From Caulobacteraceae bacterium (GTDB taxonomy: Bacteria; Pseudomonadota; Alphaproteobacteria; Caulobacterales; Caulobacteraceae), in assembly GCA_947475735.1 (NCBI GenBank), contig CANJLQ010000002.1, positions 62,001-126,000 on the forward strand: DNA of 64,000 nucleotides, in the 5' to 3' direction. Positions 9,350 to 17,579 of the stretch are shown piece by piece. The stretch's first letter is position 1, and each line of letters starts with the position of its first letter. The position numbers and the translations under genes are program-made. The notes beneath the pieces are model-generated. The model did not search any database. It was given only the letters and a program-made list of their open reading frames with translations, and was not told where the DNA came from.

Positions 9350-11082
9350 GCCGCAGCCTCGGCAGGCACGGGCGGATCGATGCGGCGCGGGACCCCCAGG
9401 AAGCCGGCGATGCGGTCGATGACGCGGCCGACAACCGGCGCGGCGACGGCGCCGCCCAGTCGCGAGCCCTGGCTCGGCTCGTCGACCAGGACGAAGACGA
9501 CGTAGCGGCGGGCGTCGTCGGGGCCGTCGGCGGGGAAGACCGAGGCGAAGGAGCCGACGCCGTGCGAGGCGTCATAGCGGCCGTTGACCAGCTTGTTGGC
9601 CGAACCCGTCTTGCCGCCGACGCGCAGACCCTCGGCGTTCGCCGACCGGCCCGAGCCGCGCAGGACGTTGGCGCGCATCAGCTGGCGGATGGCGGACGAG
9701 GTCTCGGGCGTCACGACGCGGCGGCCCTCGTCCCCGGTCCCGCCGCGACGCAGCGTCAGGGGCCGATAGACGCCGCCGTTGACCAGGGCGACGGTCGCGG
9801 CCGTCATCTGCAGCGGGGTGATCATGATGCCGTAGCCGAAGGACAGCGACGCGCGGGTTGAGTCGTCCCACTGTCGCGGACGGCGGGGACGTGCGCTTTC
9901 CTTCAGCTCGATCGGCGCGGCGTCGAGCAGGCCCAGCCGCTGGAAATAGTCGCGCATGGTGTCGGCGCCCATCTCGACCGCCAGGCGCGAGGTGCCGATG
10001 TTGGAGGAGTGGATGAACACGTCCTCCAGCGACAGGATCTTGTTGGTGGCATGGAAGTCCGAGATGCGACGGTTGCCGATGTAATAGGCCTCCGACGCGT
10101 CGATCATGGTGTTCAGGTCGGCGCGACCCGTGTCGAGCGCGGCGGCCACGGTGAAGGTCTTGAACACCGAGCCCATCTCGTAATGGCCCGAGGTGACGCG
10201 GTTCAGGGTCGCGCCCTCGGCGGCCGAGCCCCGGTCGTTCAGGTCGTAGGTCGGCCAAGAGGCCATGCCGAGGATTTCGCCGGTGGTGGCGTCGGCGACG
10301 ACGCCGACGGCGCCCCTGGCCCCGGCCTCGGTGGCGGCGAGGCCCAGCTCGTTTTCCAGGACGCCCTGGACGCGCAGGTCGATGGACAGGGCGAAGTCCT
10401 GGCCCTGGGCCCCCGCCGCGCGGATGGCATCGTTGAAGGCGAGCTCAGCGCCCGATACCCCCTGCCCGCCGGTGTCGGCCGTGCCGATCAGCTGAGCGGC
10501 CGAGGTGCCCAGAGGATAGACGCGGCGATCCTCCGGCTCGAACGAGACACCGCCCAGCGCCAGGGCATGGACGGCCTCGCGCTCGGCCGGGGTCAGGCCC
10601 GGCTGGACGATCAGGCGGCGCTCGCCGTCCAGCACGCGGCGCAGACGGCTGGCCGAAACCTGCGGCAGGGCGCGGCGGATCTGGGTGAAGGCGGCCTGCC
10701 GGTCCCAGACCTCGGTCGGGTCGATGTAGAGGCCGTAGTGGACGATGTTGGTCGCCAGCAGCGCCCCGTTGCGGTCGGTCAGGTCCGCGCGTTGCAGCGC
10801 CCCGGCCACCGAGGTCGAGCCGACGCCGCCGGCCTGGGTCAGGAGCGCGGCGCGGGTGGCACCGGCCGCCAGCAGGACGAAGATGCCGATGAAGACCGCC
10901 TGGATGACGACGATCCGGACGCGCGTATCCTCTTCCGGCTTGGCGTCGGCGCGGGCCCGCTCGAAGGCGTGTTCGACGAACCAGACCGCCTCGGACAGCC
11001 AGCGCAGCCAGGGCGAGACGGCCGAGGTCACGGGGCGCGCGGCGGGCGCGGGGCGAAAGGCGCGATGGTCCTGAACGCTCAT
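9346..11082 (-). CDS. ftsI: Peptidoglycan D,D-transpeptidase FtsI (PBP3)
   Basis: A 578-residue class B penicillin-binding protein. One membrane anchor lies near residues 55-75 (IVVIQAVFIGIFVLLAAGAT). A pedestal domain follows, then the transpeptidase domain with the three active-site boxes: SVFK near residue 303 (SxxK), SSN in FIHSSNIGTSRLA (SxN), and KTG in VGGKTGSANK near 489. It cross-links septal peptidoglycan with FtsW. The ATG overlaps the ftsL stop by 4 bases. The cytoplasmic N-terminal tail of about 50 residues is fairly long. Confidence 0.97.
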   Translation of the reverse strand: MSVQDHRAFRPAPAARPVTSAVSPWLRWLSEAVWFVEHAFERARADAKPEEDTRVRIVVIQAVFIGIFVLLAAGATRAALLTQAGGVGSTSVAGALQRADLTDRNGALLATNIVHYGLYIDPTEVWDRQAAFTQIRRALPQVSASRLRRVLDGERRLIVQPGLTPAEREAVHALALGGVSFEPEDRRVYPLGTSAAQLIGTADTGGQGVSGAELAFNDAIRAAGAQGQDFALSIDLRVQGVLENELGLAATEAGARGAVGVVADATTGEILGMASWPTYDLNDRGSAAEGATLNRVTSGHYEMGSVFKTFTVAAALDTGRADLNTMIDASEAYYIGNRRISDFHATNKILSLEDVFIHSSNIGTSRLAVEMGADTMRDYFQRLGLLDAAPIELKESARPRRPRQWDDSTRASLSFGYGIMITPLQMTAATVALVNGGVYRPLTLRRGGTGDEGRRVVTPETSSAIRQLMRANVLRGSGRSANAEGLRVGGKTGSANKLVNGRYDASHGVGSFASVFPADGPDDARRYVVFVLVDEPSQGSRLGGAVAAPVVGRVIDRIAGFLGVPRRIDPPVPAEAAA

Positions 11083-11498
11083 CGCAGGCCCTCCGCAACG
11101 GAGGACGCGTCGGCTGTGGCTTCAGCGGTGGCGGGCTCGACCTCCACAGGAGCGGCGACCGGGACAGGCTGGGGCGCGGGCTTCAGGGTCGACAGGGCGA
11201 CGCCGTCGGCCTGACGTTCCATCTCGACGGGGGCCAGCCCCGCACTGCGCGACAGGACCTCCAGCCGGGCGGGCTGTTCCAGCCGGGCCGCCTCGGCGCG
11301 CAGCAGGCGCACGCGCTGGCGGGTCTCGGCGATCTCGCGCTCCAGCTGGGCGATCTGGGCGCTTTCGCGAGCGGCGGCTGCCTTGGCGACATAGACCGAG
11401 AAGATCATGGCCGCGACCAGCAGCACGCCGATGATCTCGATCCAGCGGATACCGCGGACCTTCCAGTCGAACAGGCGCTGGACCGGATTGCGGGTCAT
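11079..11498 (-). CDS. ftsL: Cell division protein FtsL
   Basis: A 139-residue bitopic protein. A short cytoplasmic part precedes one transmembrane helix ([20 protein letters not shown], about residues 22-41). A periplasmic coiled coil rich in E, R and L follows ([20 protein letters not shown]), and then an Ala/Pro-rich tail. FtsL forms the FtsQLB scaffold. Sequence identity in this family is always low, so the assignment rests on topology and on its position between rsmH and ftsI, with 4-base ATGA overlaps on both sides. Confidence 0.88.
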   Translation of the reverse strand: MTRNPVQRLFDWKVRGIRWIEIIGVLLVAAMIFSVYVAKAAAARESAQIAQLEREIAETRQRVRLLRAEAARLEQPARLEVLSRSAGLAPVEMERQADGVALSTLKPAPQPVPVAAPVEVEPATAEATADASSVAEGLR

Positions 11499-12445
11499 GC
11501 CGCCGCCCTCCAGGCCGGGGCCTCGGTGCGGACGGCCGCGCGCAGACGGGCCGACCGGGCACGCGGATTGGCGGCCAGCTCGGCCTCTCCCGCCTCGCGC
11601 GCGCCCTTGAACTGGAGCGTGAAGGTGGGCTTGCGTGTCTCGACCACGACCGGGGCGTGGCGCGAGCCGCCGGGGCTGTTGCCGCTGCGCTCGGTCAGGA
11701 ACGCCTTGACGATGCGGTCCTCCAGCGAATGGAAGGTCACGACCGCGAGCCGTCCGCCGGGCGACAGGGTGGCCTCCGCAGCCTCCAGCCCCGCCGTCAG
11801 TTCGCCCAGCTCGTCGTTCACGGCGATGCGCAGGGCCTGGAAGGTGCGGGTCGCCGGATGGGTCGGGGCGCCGCGACGCCCGCCCAGCGCCTTCTCGACG
11901 ACCTCGGCCAGATCGAGTGTGCGGGTGAAGGGCTGGGTCGCGCGGCGGCGCAGGATGGCGGTGGCGATGCGGCCAGACTGACGCTCGTCGCCGTATTGCT
12001 TGAGGATATGGGCCAGAGGACCGTGGTCCCAGCCGTTGACGATGTCGGCGGCGCTGTCGCCTTCGCCCGACATCCGCATATCCAGCGGGCCGTCGCGCAT
12101 GAAGGAGAAGCCGCGCTCGGCCTGGTCCAGCTGCATCGACGAAACGCCGATGTCGAAGACCGCACCGTCCAGCCGCGCCTTGCCGCTGTCGGCGAAGGCC
12201 TGCGCCAAGCTCGAGAAGGCCGTGCGGACCAGCTGGAACTTGCCGGGATGGTCGTTGGCGACGGCGTCGGCGTGGGTCTGGACGCTCGGGTCGCGGTCCA
12301 GACCGATGACCTCGGCCCCCGTGGCCAGGATGGCGCGGGTGTAGCCGCCGGCCCCGAAGGTGGCGTCGACCATCACGTCGCCAGGCCGCGGCGACAGGGC
12401 CTCGATCACCTCGGCCAGCAGGACGGGCGCGTGAGGCCCGCTCAT
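11495..12445 (-). CDS. rsmH: 16S rRNA (cytosine(1402)-N(4))-methyltransferase
   Basis: A 316-residue SAM-dependent methyltransferase (MraW) that modifies C1402 in the ribosomal P site. The N-terminal [13 protein letters not shown], the SAM motif [14 protein letters not shown] near residues 27-40, [19 protein letters not shown] and the C-terminal [18 protein letters not shown] are diagnostic. It overlaps mraZ and ftsL by 4 bases each. The dcw position immediately after mraZ is conserved across bacteria. Confidence 0.97.
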   Translation of the reverse strand: MSGPHAPVLLAEVIEALSPRPGDVMVDATFGAGGYTRAILATGAEVIGLDRDPSVQTHADAVANDHPGKFQLVRTAFSSLAQAFADSGKARLDGAVFDIGVSSMQLDQAERGFSFMRDGPLDMRMSGEGDSAADIVNGWDHGPLAHILKQYGDERQSGRIATAILRRRATQPFTRTLDLAEVVEKALGGRRGAPTHPATRTFQALRIAVNDELGELTAGLEAAEATLSPGGRLAVVTFHSLEDRIVKAFLTERSGNSPGGSRHAPVVVETRKPTFTLQFKGAREAGEAELAANPRARSARLRAAVRTEAPAWRAAA

Positions 12446-12909
12446 CCGTCGTTCCCCGGCATCAGGCCCCGGCCGAAGGCACCGCGCTGATGCATGGCTT
12501 TCCTGGCCAGCAGGCGACGCTCTTCCTTGCGCGCCATCCAGCGAGCGCGGTCCCAGATCTGAAAGCGCGGCCCCATGCCGACGATGACGACGTCTTCCGA
12601 CAGGCCCGCATCGGCGATCAGACCCTCGGGCAGGGTGATGCGGCCGCCGGTGTCGTAGGCCAGGGGCTTCTGGCCCGCATAGACGGTCTCTTCCAGGGCC
12701 GTGCGCCAGTCGTCGCCGAACGGCAGGCTTTCGATCATGGCGACGTATTCAGCCATCAGAAGGTCGCCGCCCGCTTCCAGGCAATCGGACTCGACCGAGA
12801 AGAAGCAGAAGACGCCGTGCTCGGCGCCGTTGTCGGCCGTGCGGAATTCCTGGGGGATCAAGAGACGGCGCTTGCCGTCCAGCTGCTTCTCATAGGTCGA
12901 GAGAAACAC
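12442..12909 (-). CDS. mraZ: Transcriptional regulator MraZ
   Basis: A 155-residue protein with two AbrB-like half domains: [13 protein letters not shown] near residue 11 and [13 protein letters not shown] near residue 84. MraZ forms ring oligomers and represses the dcw promoter by binding several short direct repeats. Four such repeats (TGGG every 10 bp) lie 81-114 bases upstream of this start, supporting autoregulation of the whole cluster. The C-terminal extension [20 protein letters not shown] is positively charged and a little longer than in enterobacteria. Confidence 0.95.
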   Translation of the reverse strand: MFLSTYEKQLDGKRRLLIPQEFRTADNGAEHGVFCFFSVESDCLEAGGDLLMAEYVAMIESLPFGDDWRTALEETVYAGQKPLAYDTGGRITLPEGLIADAGLSEDVVIVGMGPRFQIWDRARWMARKEERRLLARKAMHQRGAFGRGLMPGNDG

Positions 12910-12989
12910 GCCCTGCCCATCGGGCCCTTGAGCCCGCCCCTACTGAATCCCCGCGCCGAACGCCGACGCCGCTCCCCAAATCACGCGAT

Positions 12990-13023
12990 TGGGATAGCAT
13001 GGGATAAGATGGGCAACAATGGG
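12990..13023. promoter_or_regulatory. Four tandem MraZ boxes (TGGG, 10-bp period)
   Basis: TGGG occurs at 12990, 13000, 13010 and 13020, exactly one helical turn apart. The intervening bases are A/T-rich and similar (ATAGCA, ATAAGA, CAACAA). MraZ is known to bind TGGGN repeats spaced by about 5 bases upstream of mraZ. As written, the TGGG strand is the plus strand, i.e. the template-side orientation relative to mraZ, which is transcribed on the minus strand. The array would overlap the likely transcription start. Confidence 0.85.
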
Positions 13024-13052
13024 ATTAGTTGACGAGATTTAACCACGATCAA
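13022..13052 (-). promoter_or_regulatory. Candidate housekeeping promoter of the dcw operon
   Basis: On the minus strand TTGATC (13047-13052) and ACTAATCC (13022-13029) resemble the Caulobacter sigma-73 elements TTGACG and GCTANAWC, although the spacing is a few bases longer than usual. The -10 element abuts and slightly overlaps the MraZ boxes, a sensible place for repression. The rest of the 12910-13231 gap holds no gene that I can support. The plus-strand nitronate monooxygenase promoter must also lie here. Confidence 0.4.
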
Positions 13053-13231
13053 GGTCTGGGACATGACTGTAGTTATTGCCATCGGAACATACGCAGAACA
13101 GACAAAGTATTAACAGCCTGTGGAAGGCTAGGCCCCGTTTCCGGCCAAGGGGTTAACGGGCGGCCGTTTCCGGATTTGCCTTCCCCACCGGCAGGCCGCT
13201 AAGCGTAGCCAAACGAAACGGAGCGAACGTC

Positions 13232-14164
13232 ATGGCCATCCCCGCCTCCCTGACCAAAGGCCTGAAACTGCCGGTCATCGCCGCGCCCATGTTCCTGGTG
13301 TCCGGGCCCGATCTGGTGGTCGAGACCTGCAATGCCGGGGTGATCGGCACCTTCCCGTCGCTGAACCAGCGCACCACCGAGGGCTATCGGGAGTGGCTGC
13401 ACGAGATCAAGTCGCGGCTGACGCCCGATGGGGCGGCGTTCGGCGTCAACCACATCGTCCATCCGACCAATCCGCGCCTGATGGCCGACATGATGGTGTC
13501 GGTCGAGGAGAAGGTGCCGCTGATCATCACCTCCCTGGGAGCCGTGCGCGACGTGGTCGACGCGGTCCACGGATACGGTGGCGTGGTGTTCCACGACATC
13601 GCCAATGTGCGTCACGCCCGGAAGGCAGCCGAGAGCGGGGTCGACGGCCTGATCCTGGTCGCCAATGGCGCGGGCGGCCACGCCGGCATCATCAATCCCT
13701 TCGCGCTGATCAATGAGGTCCGCACCTTCTTCAAGGGCACGATCATCCTGTCGGGCTGTCTGTCGACGGGTCAGGACGTGGCCGGTGCCCTGATGATGGG
13801 GGCCGACTTCGCCTACATGGGCACGCGCTTCATCAACACCACCGAGGCCATGGCGCCGGCCGCCTACAAGGACATGATCATCGAGAGCGGGGCGACCGAC
13901 ATCGTCCATACCGCCGCGGTCTCGGGCATCCCGGCCAACTTCATGACCAAGTCGCTGCAGGCCAACGGTATCGATCCCAAGGTCCTGCCCGACCACAAGC
14001 TCGACATGGGCGACGAGGCCAAGGCGTGGAAGACCGTCTGGTCCGCCGGCCAGGGCGCGGGTGCGGTGCACGACGTCGTTCCGGCGGCTGAGCTGGTCGG
14101 GCGGCTGCGGTCCGAATACGCTCAGGCGACGGAAGAATTCGCCAGCAAGGTCGGGGTCGCCTAG
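13232..14164 (+). CDS. NAD(P)H-dependent flavin oxidoreductase / nitronate monooxygenase
   Basis: A 310-residue FMN-dependent TIM-barrel enzyme of the 2-nitropropane dioxygenase family. Family features include the N-terminal LPVIAAPMFLVSGPDLV, HDIANVRHARKAAESGVDGLILVANGAGGHAG (FMN phosphate region) and GALMMGADFAYMGTRFI. These proteins oxidise nitronates such as propionate 3-nitronate or act as quinone reductases; the substrate cannot be read from the sequence. A ribosome binding site GGAGCG precedes the ATG. It is divergent from mraZ, and the next gene starts 10 bases after its stop. Confidence 0.88.
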   Translation: MAIPASLTKGLKLPVIAAPMFLVSGPDLVVETCNAGVIGTFPSLNQRTTEGYREWLHEIKSRLTPDGAAFGVNHIVHPTNPRLMADMMVSVEEKVPLIITSLGAVRDVVDAVHGYGGVVFHDIANVRHARKAAESGVDGLILVANGAGGHAGIINPFALINEVRTFFKGTIILSGCLSTGQDVAGALMMGADFAYMGTRFINTTEAMAPAAYKDMIIESGATDIVHTAAVSGIPANFMTKSLQANGIDPKVLPDHKLDMGDEAKAWKTVWSAGQGAGAVHDVVPAAELVGRLRSEYAQATEEFASKVGVA

Positions 14165-14174
14165 ACAGCGGCGG

Positions 14175-14885
14175 ATGTGCCGCGTCCCCGCCTTCGTCTC
14201 CGCCCTTCTCCTCGCCCTGCCCGGCCTGGCCTACGCCCAGGACCGCGACAACGCCCGCTATGATCCGGAGCGCGGCTCGCCCTGGACGTTCGAGCTGGGG
14301 GGCGGAACCGACAACCGCTCGAAAGGCGCGTCCAAGAGCGGCGGCGACGCTTACGTCTTCGGCGAGGTCCAGTACAACGCCGCCAGCGGCTTCTACGCCG
14401 ACGCCGAGTTCGAGACGATCGACTCCGCCGGTTCCACGGTCGAGACCGAGGTCGAGGCGGGCTGGCAGTTCTCCGGCGGCGGCTTCGATTTCGACACCTC
14501 GGTCTCGCACAAGTGGCGGCTGAACGCCGACGCCGGCCAGGACGACGCGGCCGTCGAGGTCCAGTTCGATGTCATGCGTGACGTTGGCGCGGCGGATCTG
14601 CGGTTCCGGGTCGAGCATTCGCCCGACGGCCTGGGCTCGACCGAGGCCTGGACCTGGGTCGAGACGCGCGTGCGGTGGCCGCTGATGGACCGGCTGGAAG
14701 GGGCGGTCACCGTAGGACGCCGCGAGCAGGACAATGCGCCGGACTATACGGGCTGGAGCGCGGGCGTCGCCTATGCGCTGACCGACATCACCGAGCTGGA
14801 GCTGGCCTGGCACGGGACCGACATCGGGGATGAGGGCGAACAGTATGAGGGCGCGCTCGTCGCAGCGGTCCTGATCGCCTTTTGA
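14175..14885 (+). CDS. Exported protein of unknown function, possibly an outer-membrane beta-barrel
   Basis: I do not recognise the family. The 236-residue product begins with a signal peptide (hydrophobic residues 5-20, likely cleavage after AYA before QD). The mature part is acidic and built of alternating aromatic/glycine stretches such as FELGGGTDNRSKGASK, ASGFYADAEFETIDSAG and WQFSGGGFDFDTSVSHKW, a strand-turn pattern typical of small outer-membrane barrels. The ATG at 14175 is chosen because the signal peptide starts there. An in-frame opening extends into the preceding gene. Only 10 bases separate it from the upstream stop, so co-transcription is likely. Confidence 0.6.
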   Translation: MCRVPAFVSALLLALPGLAYAQDRDNARYDPERGSPWTFELGGGTDNRSKGASKSGGDAYVFGEVQYNAASGFYADAEFETIDSAGSTVETEVEAGWQFSGGGFDFDTSVSHKWRLNADAGQDDAAVEVQFDVMRDVGAADLRFRVEHSPDGLGSTEAWTWVETRVRWPLMDRLEGAVTVGRREQDNAPDYTGWSAGVAYALTDITELELAWHGTDIGDEGEQYEGALVAAVLIAF

Positions 14886-15003
14886 CGGGGTGCGACCTGT
14901 GCGGCGGCTCGTCGCGCGGCGAGCGGGCGGGCATCCGGATCGCGAGCTCCACCGTTAATGGCCCGGTCGCGCCTTCAGCGATCGCAAGCTCAGGAACCTC
15001 CAC

Positions 15004-15558
15004 ATGACGCTCAACGCCCTCGCCGGCGCCGTTTCGGCCGCCGCCCTGCTCGTCGCCGCCCCGGCTACGCTGGCCGACCATCACGGTGGTGGCCACAGCC
15101 AGATGCAGTCGCAGCAGACTGTCGTCGACATCGCGGTCGGCTCGTCCGCGCACACGACGCTGGTCGCCGCGGTCACGGCCGCGGGTCTGGTCGAGACGCT
15201 GTCTGGTCCGGGACCGTTTACGGTCTTCGCCCCGACCAATGACGCCTTCGCCGCCCTGCGCCCCGGTACGGTCGAGACCCTGCTTCAGCCCGCCAACCGC
15301 GCGATGCTGACCAAGGTGCTGACGGCCCACGTCGTGGCAGGTCGCGTGGCCGCCGCCGACGTCATCGCCCTGATCGAGGCCGGCAACGGCTCGGCCGAGA
15401 TCACCACGGTGTCGGGCGACACCCTGACCGCCTCGCTGCGTGGCGACTCTGTGATCCTGACCGACGAGAGCGGCGGCGTCGCCACGGTCGTTCAAGCCGA
15501 CCTGAACGCCTCGAACGGCGTGATCCACGTCACGGACGCGGTCTCGGTTCCGCAGTAA
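15004..15558 (+). CDS. Secreted fasciclin (FAS1) domain protein
   Basis: A 184-residue protein with a signal peptide (residues 1-24, ending near TLADHH) and one FAS1 domain over residues 38-182. The two conserved FAS1 motifs are visible: GPFTVFAPTNDAFAAL near residue 76 and NGVIHVTDAVSVP at the end. Such periplasmic or secreted FAS1 proteins are linked to adhesion or cell-surface functions. It is followed by a strong UUCG hairpin that should end transcription. An A/G-rich ribosome site sits 8-12 bases before the ATG. Confidence 0.92.
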   Translation: MTLNALAGAVSAAALLVAAPATLADHHGGGHSQMQSQQTVVDIAVGSSAHTTLVAAVTAAGLVETLSGPGPFTVFAPTNDAFAALRPGTVETLLQPANRAMLTKVLTAHVVAGRVAAADVIALIEAGNGSAEITTVSGDTLTASLRGDSVILTDESGGVATVVQADLNASNGVIHVTDAVSVPQ

Positions 15559-15566
15559 GCCGTATC

Positions 15567-15592
15567 GGCGGAGGGGGTTCGCCTCCTCCGCC
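15567..15592. terminator. Bidirectional terminator hairpin with UUCG loop
   Basis: GGCGGAGGGGG (15567-15577) pairs with CCTCCTCCGCC (15582-15592), with one G-U wobble, across a TTCG tetraloop. It sits 9 bases after the fasciclin stop and 8 bases before the stop of the convergent gene ending at 15601. There is no clear T tract on either side, so efficiency is inferred from stem stability alone. Confidence 0.7.
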
Positions 15593-15600
15593 GCCTTCGG

Positions 15601-16764
15601 TCAGGCCAGCGCCTGATCCAGATCCGCCAGCAGGTCGTCCAGATCCTCGACCCCGACCGACAGGCGCACCAGATTGTCGGTGACTCCGCCGGCCTCGCGC
15701 AGATCCTTCGGCACCGAGGCGTGGGTCATGATGGCGGGGTGGTTGACCAGGCTTTCCACGCCGCCCAGCGACTCCGCCAGGGTGAAAACCTCGAACCGCT
15801 CCAGCACCTGCTTGGTCCGCGACAGGTCGCCGTCGATGAAGAAGGTGACCATCCCACCGAAGCGCCCGTTCATCTGACGGGCCGCCAGCTCATGCTGCGG
15901 ATGGCTGATCAGGCCTGGGTACAGCACCCGAGACACACCGGCGCGGTCTTCCAGCCAGCGCGCGACCGCCAGAGCGTTCTCGTTGTGCGCCTTCATGCGG
16001 ATGCCGAGCGTCTTCAGGCCGCGGTTGACCAGGAAAGCGTCGAACGGTCCCATGACGCCGCCGACCGAGTTCTGCAGGAACTTCAGCTGGGCCGCGATCT
16101 CGGCCTCGCGGGCCACCAGCACACCGCCGATGACGTCGGAATGGCCGTTCAGATATTTGGTCGCCGAATGCATGACGATGTCAGCCCCCAGGCTCAGCGG
16201 CTGCTGGCTCCACGGCGTGGCGAAGGTGTTGTCGACCACCAGCAGCAAGCCATGCGCCTTGGCGATCTTCGACAGACCCGCGATGTCGGCCAGCTTCATC
16301 AGCGGATTGGTGGGCGTCTCGGCCCAGATCATCTTCGTCTTCGGCGTGATCGCCGCCTCGACGGCGACCAGGTCCGCCATGTCGACATAGGCGAAATCCA
16401 GCCCCGCCGAGCGGCGCCGCACCCGCTCGAACAGCCGCCACGACCCGCCATACAGATCGTCGCCAGTGACGATGTGCGAGCCTGCGTCCAGCAGCTCCAG
16501 GGCCGTCGAGGTCGCCGCCATGCCCGAGGCGAAGCCGAACGCCTGGACCCCGCCTTCCAGGTCGTTGATGCAGGCCTCGAACGCCTCGCGCGTCGGGTTC
16601 TTGCCCCGGGCATACTCATAGCCCTGGTTCACGCCCGGGCTTTGCTGCGCATAGGTCGAGGTCGCGTAGATGGGCGTCATGACCGCGCCCGTGGTCGGGT
16701 CGGGTCGTTGCCCGGCATGGATGGCGCGGGTCGAGAACCCCTGGTCGTTCTTGAGCTTGCTCAT
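15601..16764 (-). CDS. Cystathionine gamma-lyase / gamma-synthase (Cys/Met metabolism PLP enzyme)
   Basis: A 387-residue fold-type I PLP enzyme. Visible are the N-terminal FSTRAIHAGQRPDPTTGAV, YEYARGKNPTREAFE, the DNTFATPW segment near residue 179, and the PLP-lysine motif HSATKYLNGHSD with K203. Because the gene shares an operon with cystathionine beta-synthase, reverse transsulfuration (cystathionine to cysteine) is the most likely role. Gamma-synthase or beta-lyase activity cannot be excluded from the sequence. The ATG at 16764 overlaps the preceding stop by 4 bases (ATGA); an upstream in-frame extension lacks homology. Confidence 0.9.
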   Translation of the reverse strand: MSKLKNDQGFSTRAIHAGQRPDPTTGAVMTPIYATSTYAQQSPGVNQGYEYARGKNPTREAFEACINDLEGGVQAFGFASGMAATSTALELLDAGSHIVTGDDLYGGSWRLFERVRRRSAGLDFAYVDMADLVAVEAAITPKTKMIWAETPTNPLMKLADIAGLSKIAKAHGLLLVVDNTFATPWSQQPLSLGADIVMHSATKYLNGHSDVIGGVLVAREAEIAAQLKFLQNSVGGVMGPFDAFLVNRGLKTLGIRMKAHNENALAVARWLEDRAGVSRVLYPGLISHPQHELAARQMNGRFGGMVTFFIDGDLSRTKQVLERFEVFTLAESLGGVESLVNHPAIMTHASVPKDLREAGGVTDNLVRLSVGVEDLDDLLADLDQALA

Positions 16765-17579
16765 CGGATGTCCAAGGCAAAACCAGCCGCTGGAGCGGTC
16801 GAGGTCAGCAGGTGAGTGTCGAGGAAAGACCGGGTATGGTCGAACACCTCGCACCAGGCCCCACTTTCCAGGGGATGCTCGTTCGACGCGATCAGTGCGG
16901 TTTCCACGGATGCGCCGCGCGCCCGCAGACTGTCGGCCAGATCCAGCATCGAGCGATAACTGATGACCGGGTCGCGGCGGCCGTGGATCAGGAGCATGGG
17001 CAAGACGCGGCGGTTGCGGGACGGGTCCCAGACGTCAGTCCCGGTCGAAACCCCGATCGCGACACGCGCGGGGTGCCCGTCGCCCATCGCGCCGTCCGTG
17101 GCGAGGAATCCTCCGATCGAATAGCCCCACAGGGCGACGCGCGTCGGGTCGACGCCGGGCATGGCGCCGACGTGGCGCACGGCGTCGGCGCCGACGCGGC
17201 TCCACAGACGGATCTGGGCTCCGCGCCCTCCGCGCTCGCCAACCTGGGCATCGAAATAGCTCGGCACCAGGACGTGATAGCCCCTGGACGCCAGCTGGAA
17301 GGCATGGGGGTCGAACCGCGGCGCGTCGTTGCGTGCCCCGCCGCCGCCATGCAGCAGGACCACCGCCGCGCCGTTGGGGATCTGGGGCCGATAGATAAGG
17401 GCGGAGATGGTCCGGTCCTGACCTGTGAACTCAGTGCGCTGGCGCGAGGCGGCGCGCGCGACGCTGTCCGCGCAAGGGGCGGACGCCGTCGCCGCCTGGG
17501 CCCAGGCCACATCGACCTGTGCGAACGAGCAGGCGACGAACGCGACCGCCGGCAGTACGAACTCGCGCATCCCTGTCAC
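16761..17579 (-). CDS. Secreted alpha/beta hydrolase (dienelactone hydrolase-like)
   Basis: A 272-residue protein with a signal peptide ending near DVAWAQ. The hydrolase core shows AAVVLLHGGGGARND near residue 71, the nucleophile elbow in VALWGYSIGGFLAT (GYSIG, Ser near 150), an acid in LLIHGRRDPVISY (Asp near 204), and a likely catalytic His in SNEHPLESG. The start is either GTG at 17579, overlapping the upstream stop (GTGA), or ATG at 17570. It sits between cystathionine beta-synthase and the cystathionine lyase, with overlaps on both sides. A periplasmic hydrolase is an odd partner for cytosolic sulfur metabolism, and its substrate is unknown. Confidence 0.8.
   Translation of the reverse strand: MTGMREFVLPAVAFVACSFAQVDVAWAQAATASAPCADSVARAASRQRTEFTGQDRTISALIYRPQIPNGAAVVLLHGGGGARNDAPRFDPHAFQLASRGYHVLVPSYFDAQVGERGGRGAQIRLWSRVGADAVRHVGAMPGVDPTRVALWGYSIGGFLATDGAMGDGHPARVAIGVSTGTDVWDPSRNRRVLPMLLIHGRRDPVISYRSMLDLADSLRARGASVETALIASNEHPLESGAWCEVFDHTRSFLDTHLLTSTAPAAGFALDIR

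Noticed and set aside
12990..13023. Reading the four phased repeats as a CRISPR-like or tandem satellite array
   Set aside because: Units are 10 bp with only TGGG conserved, which fits MraZ boxes in the right place upstream of mraZ.
13028..13043. A possible CtrA half-site pair near TTAACC upstream of mraZ
   Set aside because: Only one TTAA half is present and the second half (CAAC) is a poor match, so no TTAA-N7-TTAA site can be claimed.
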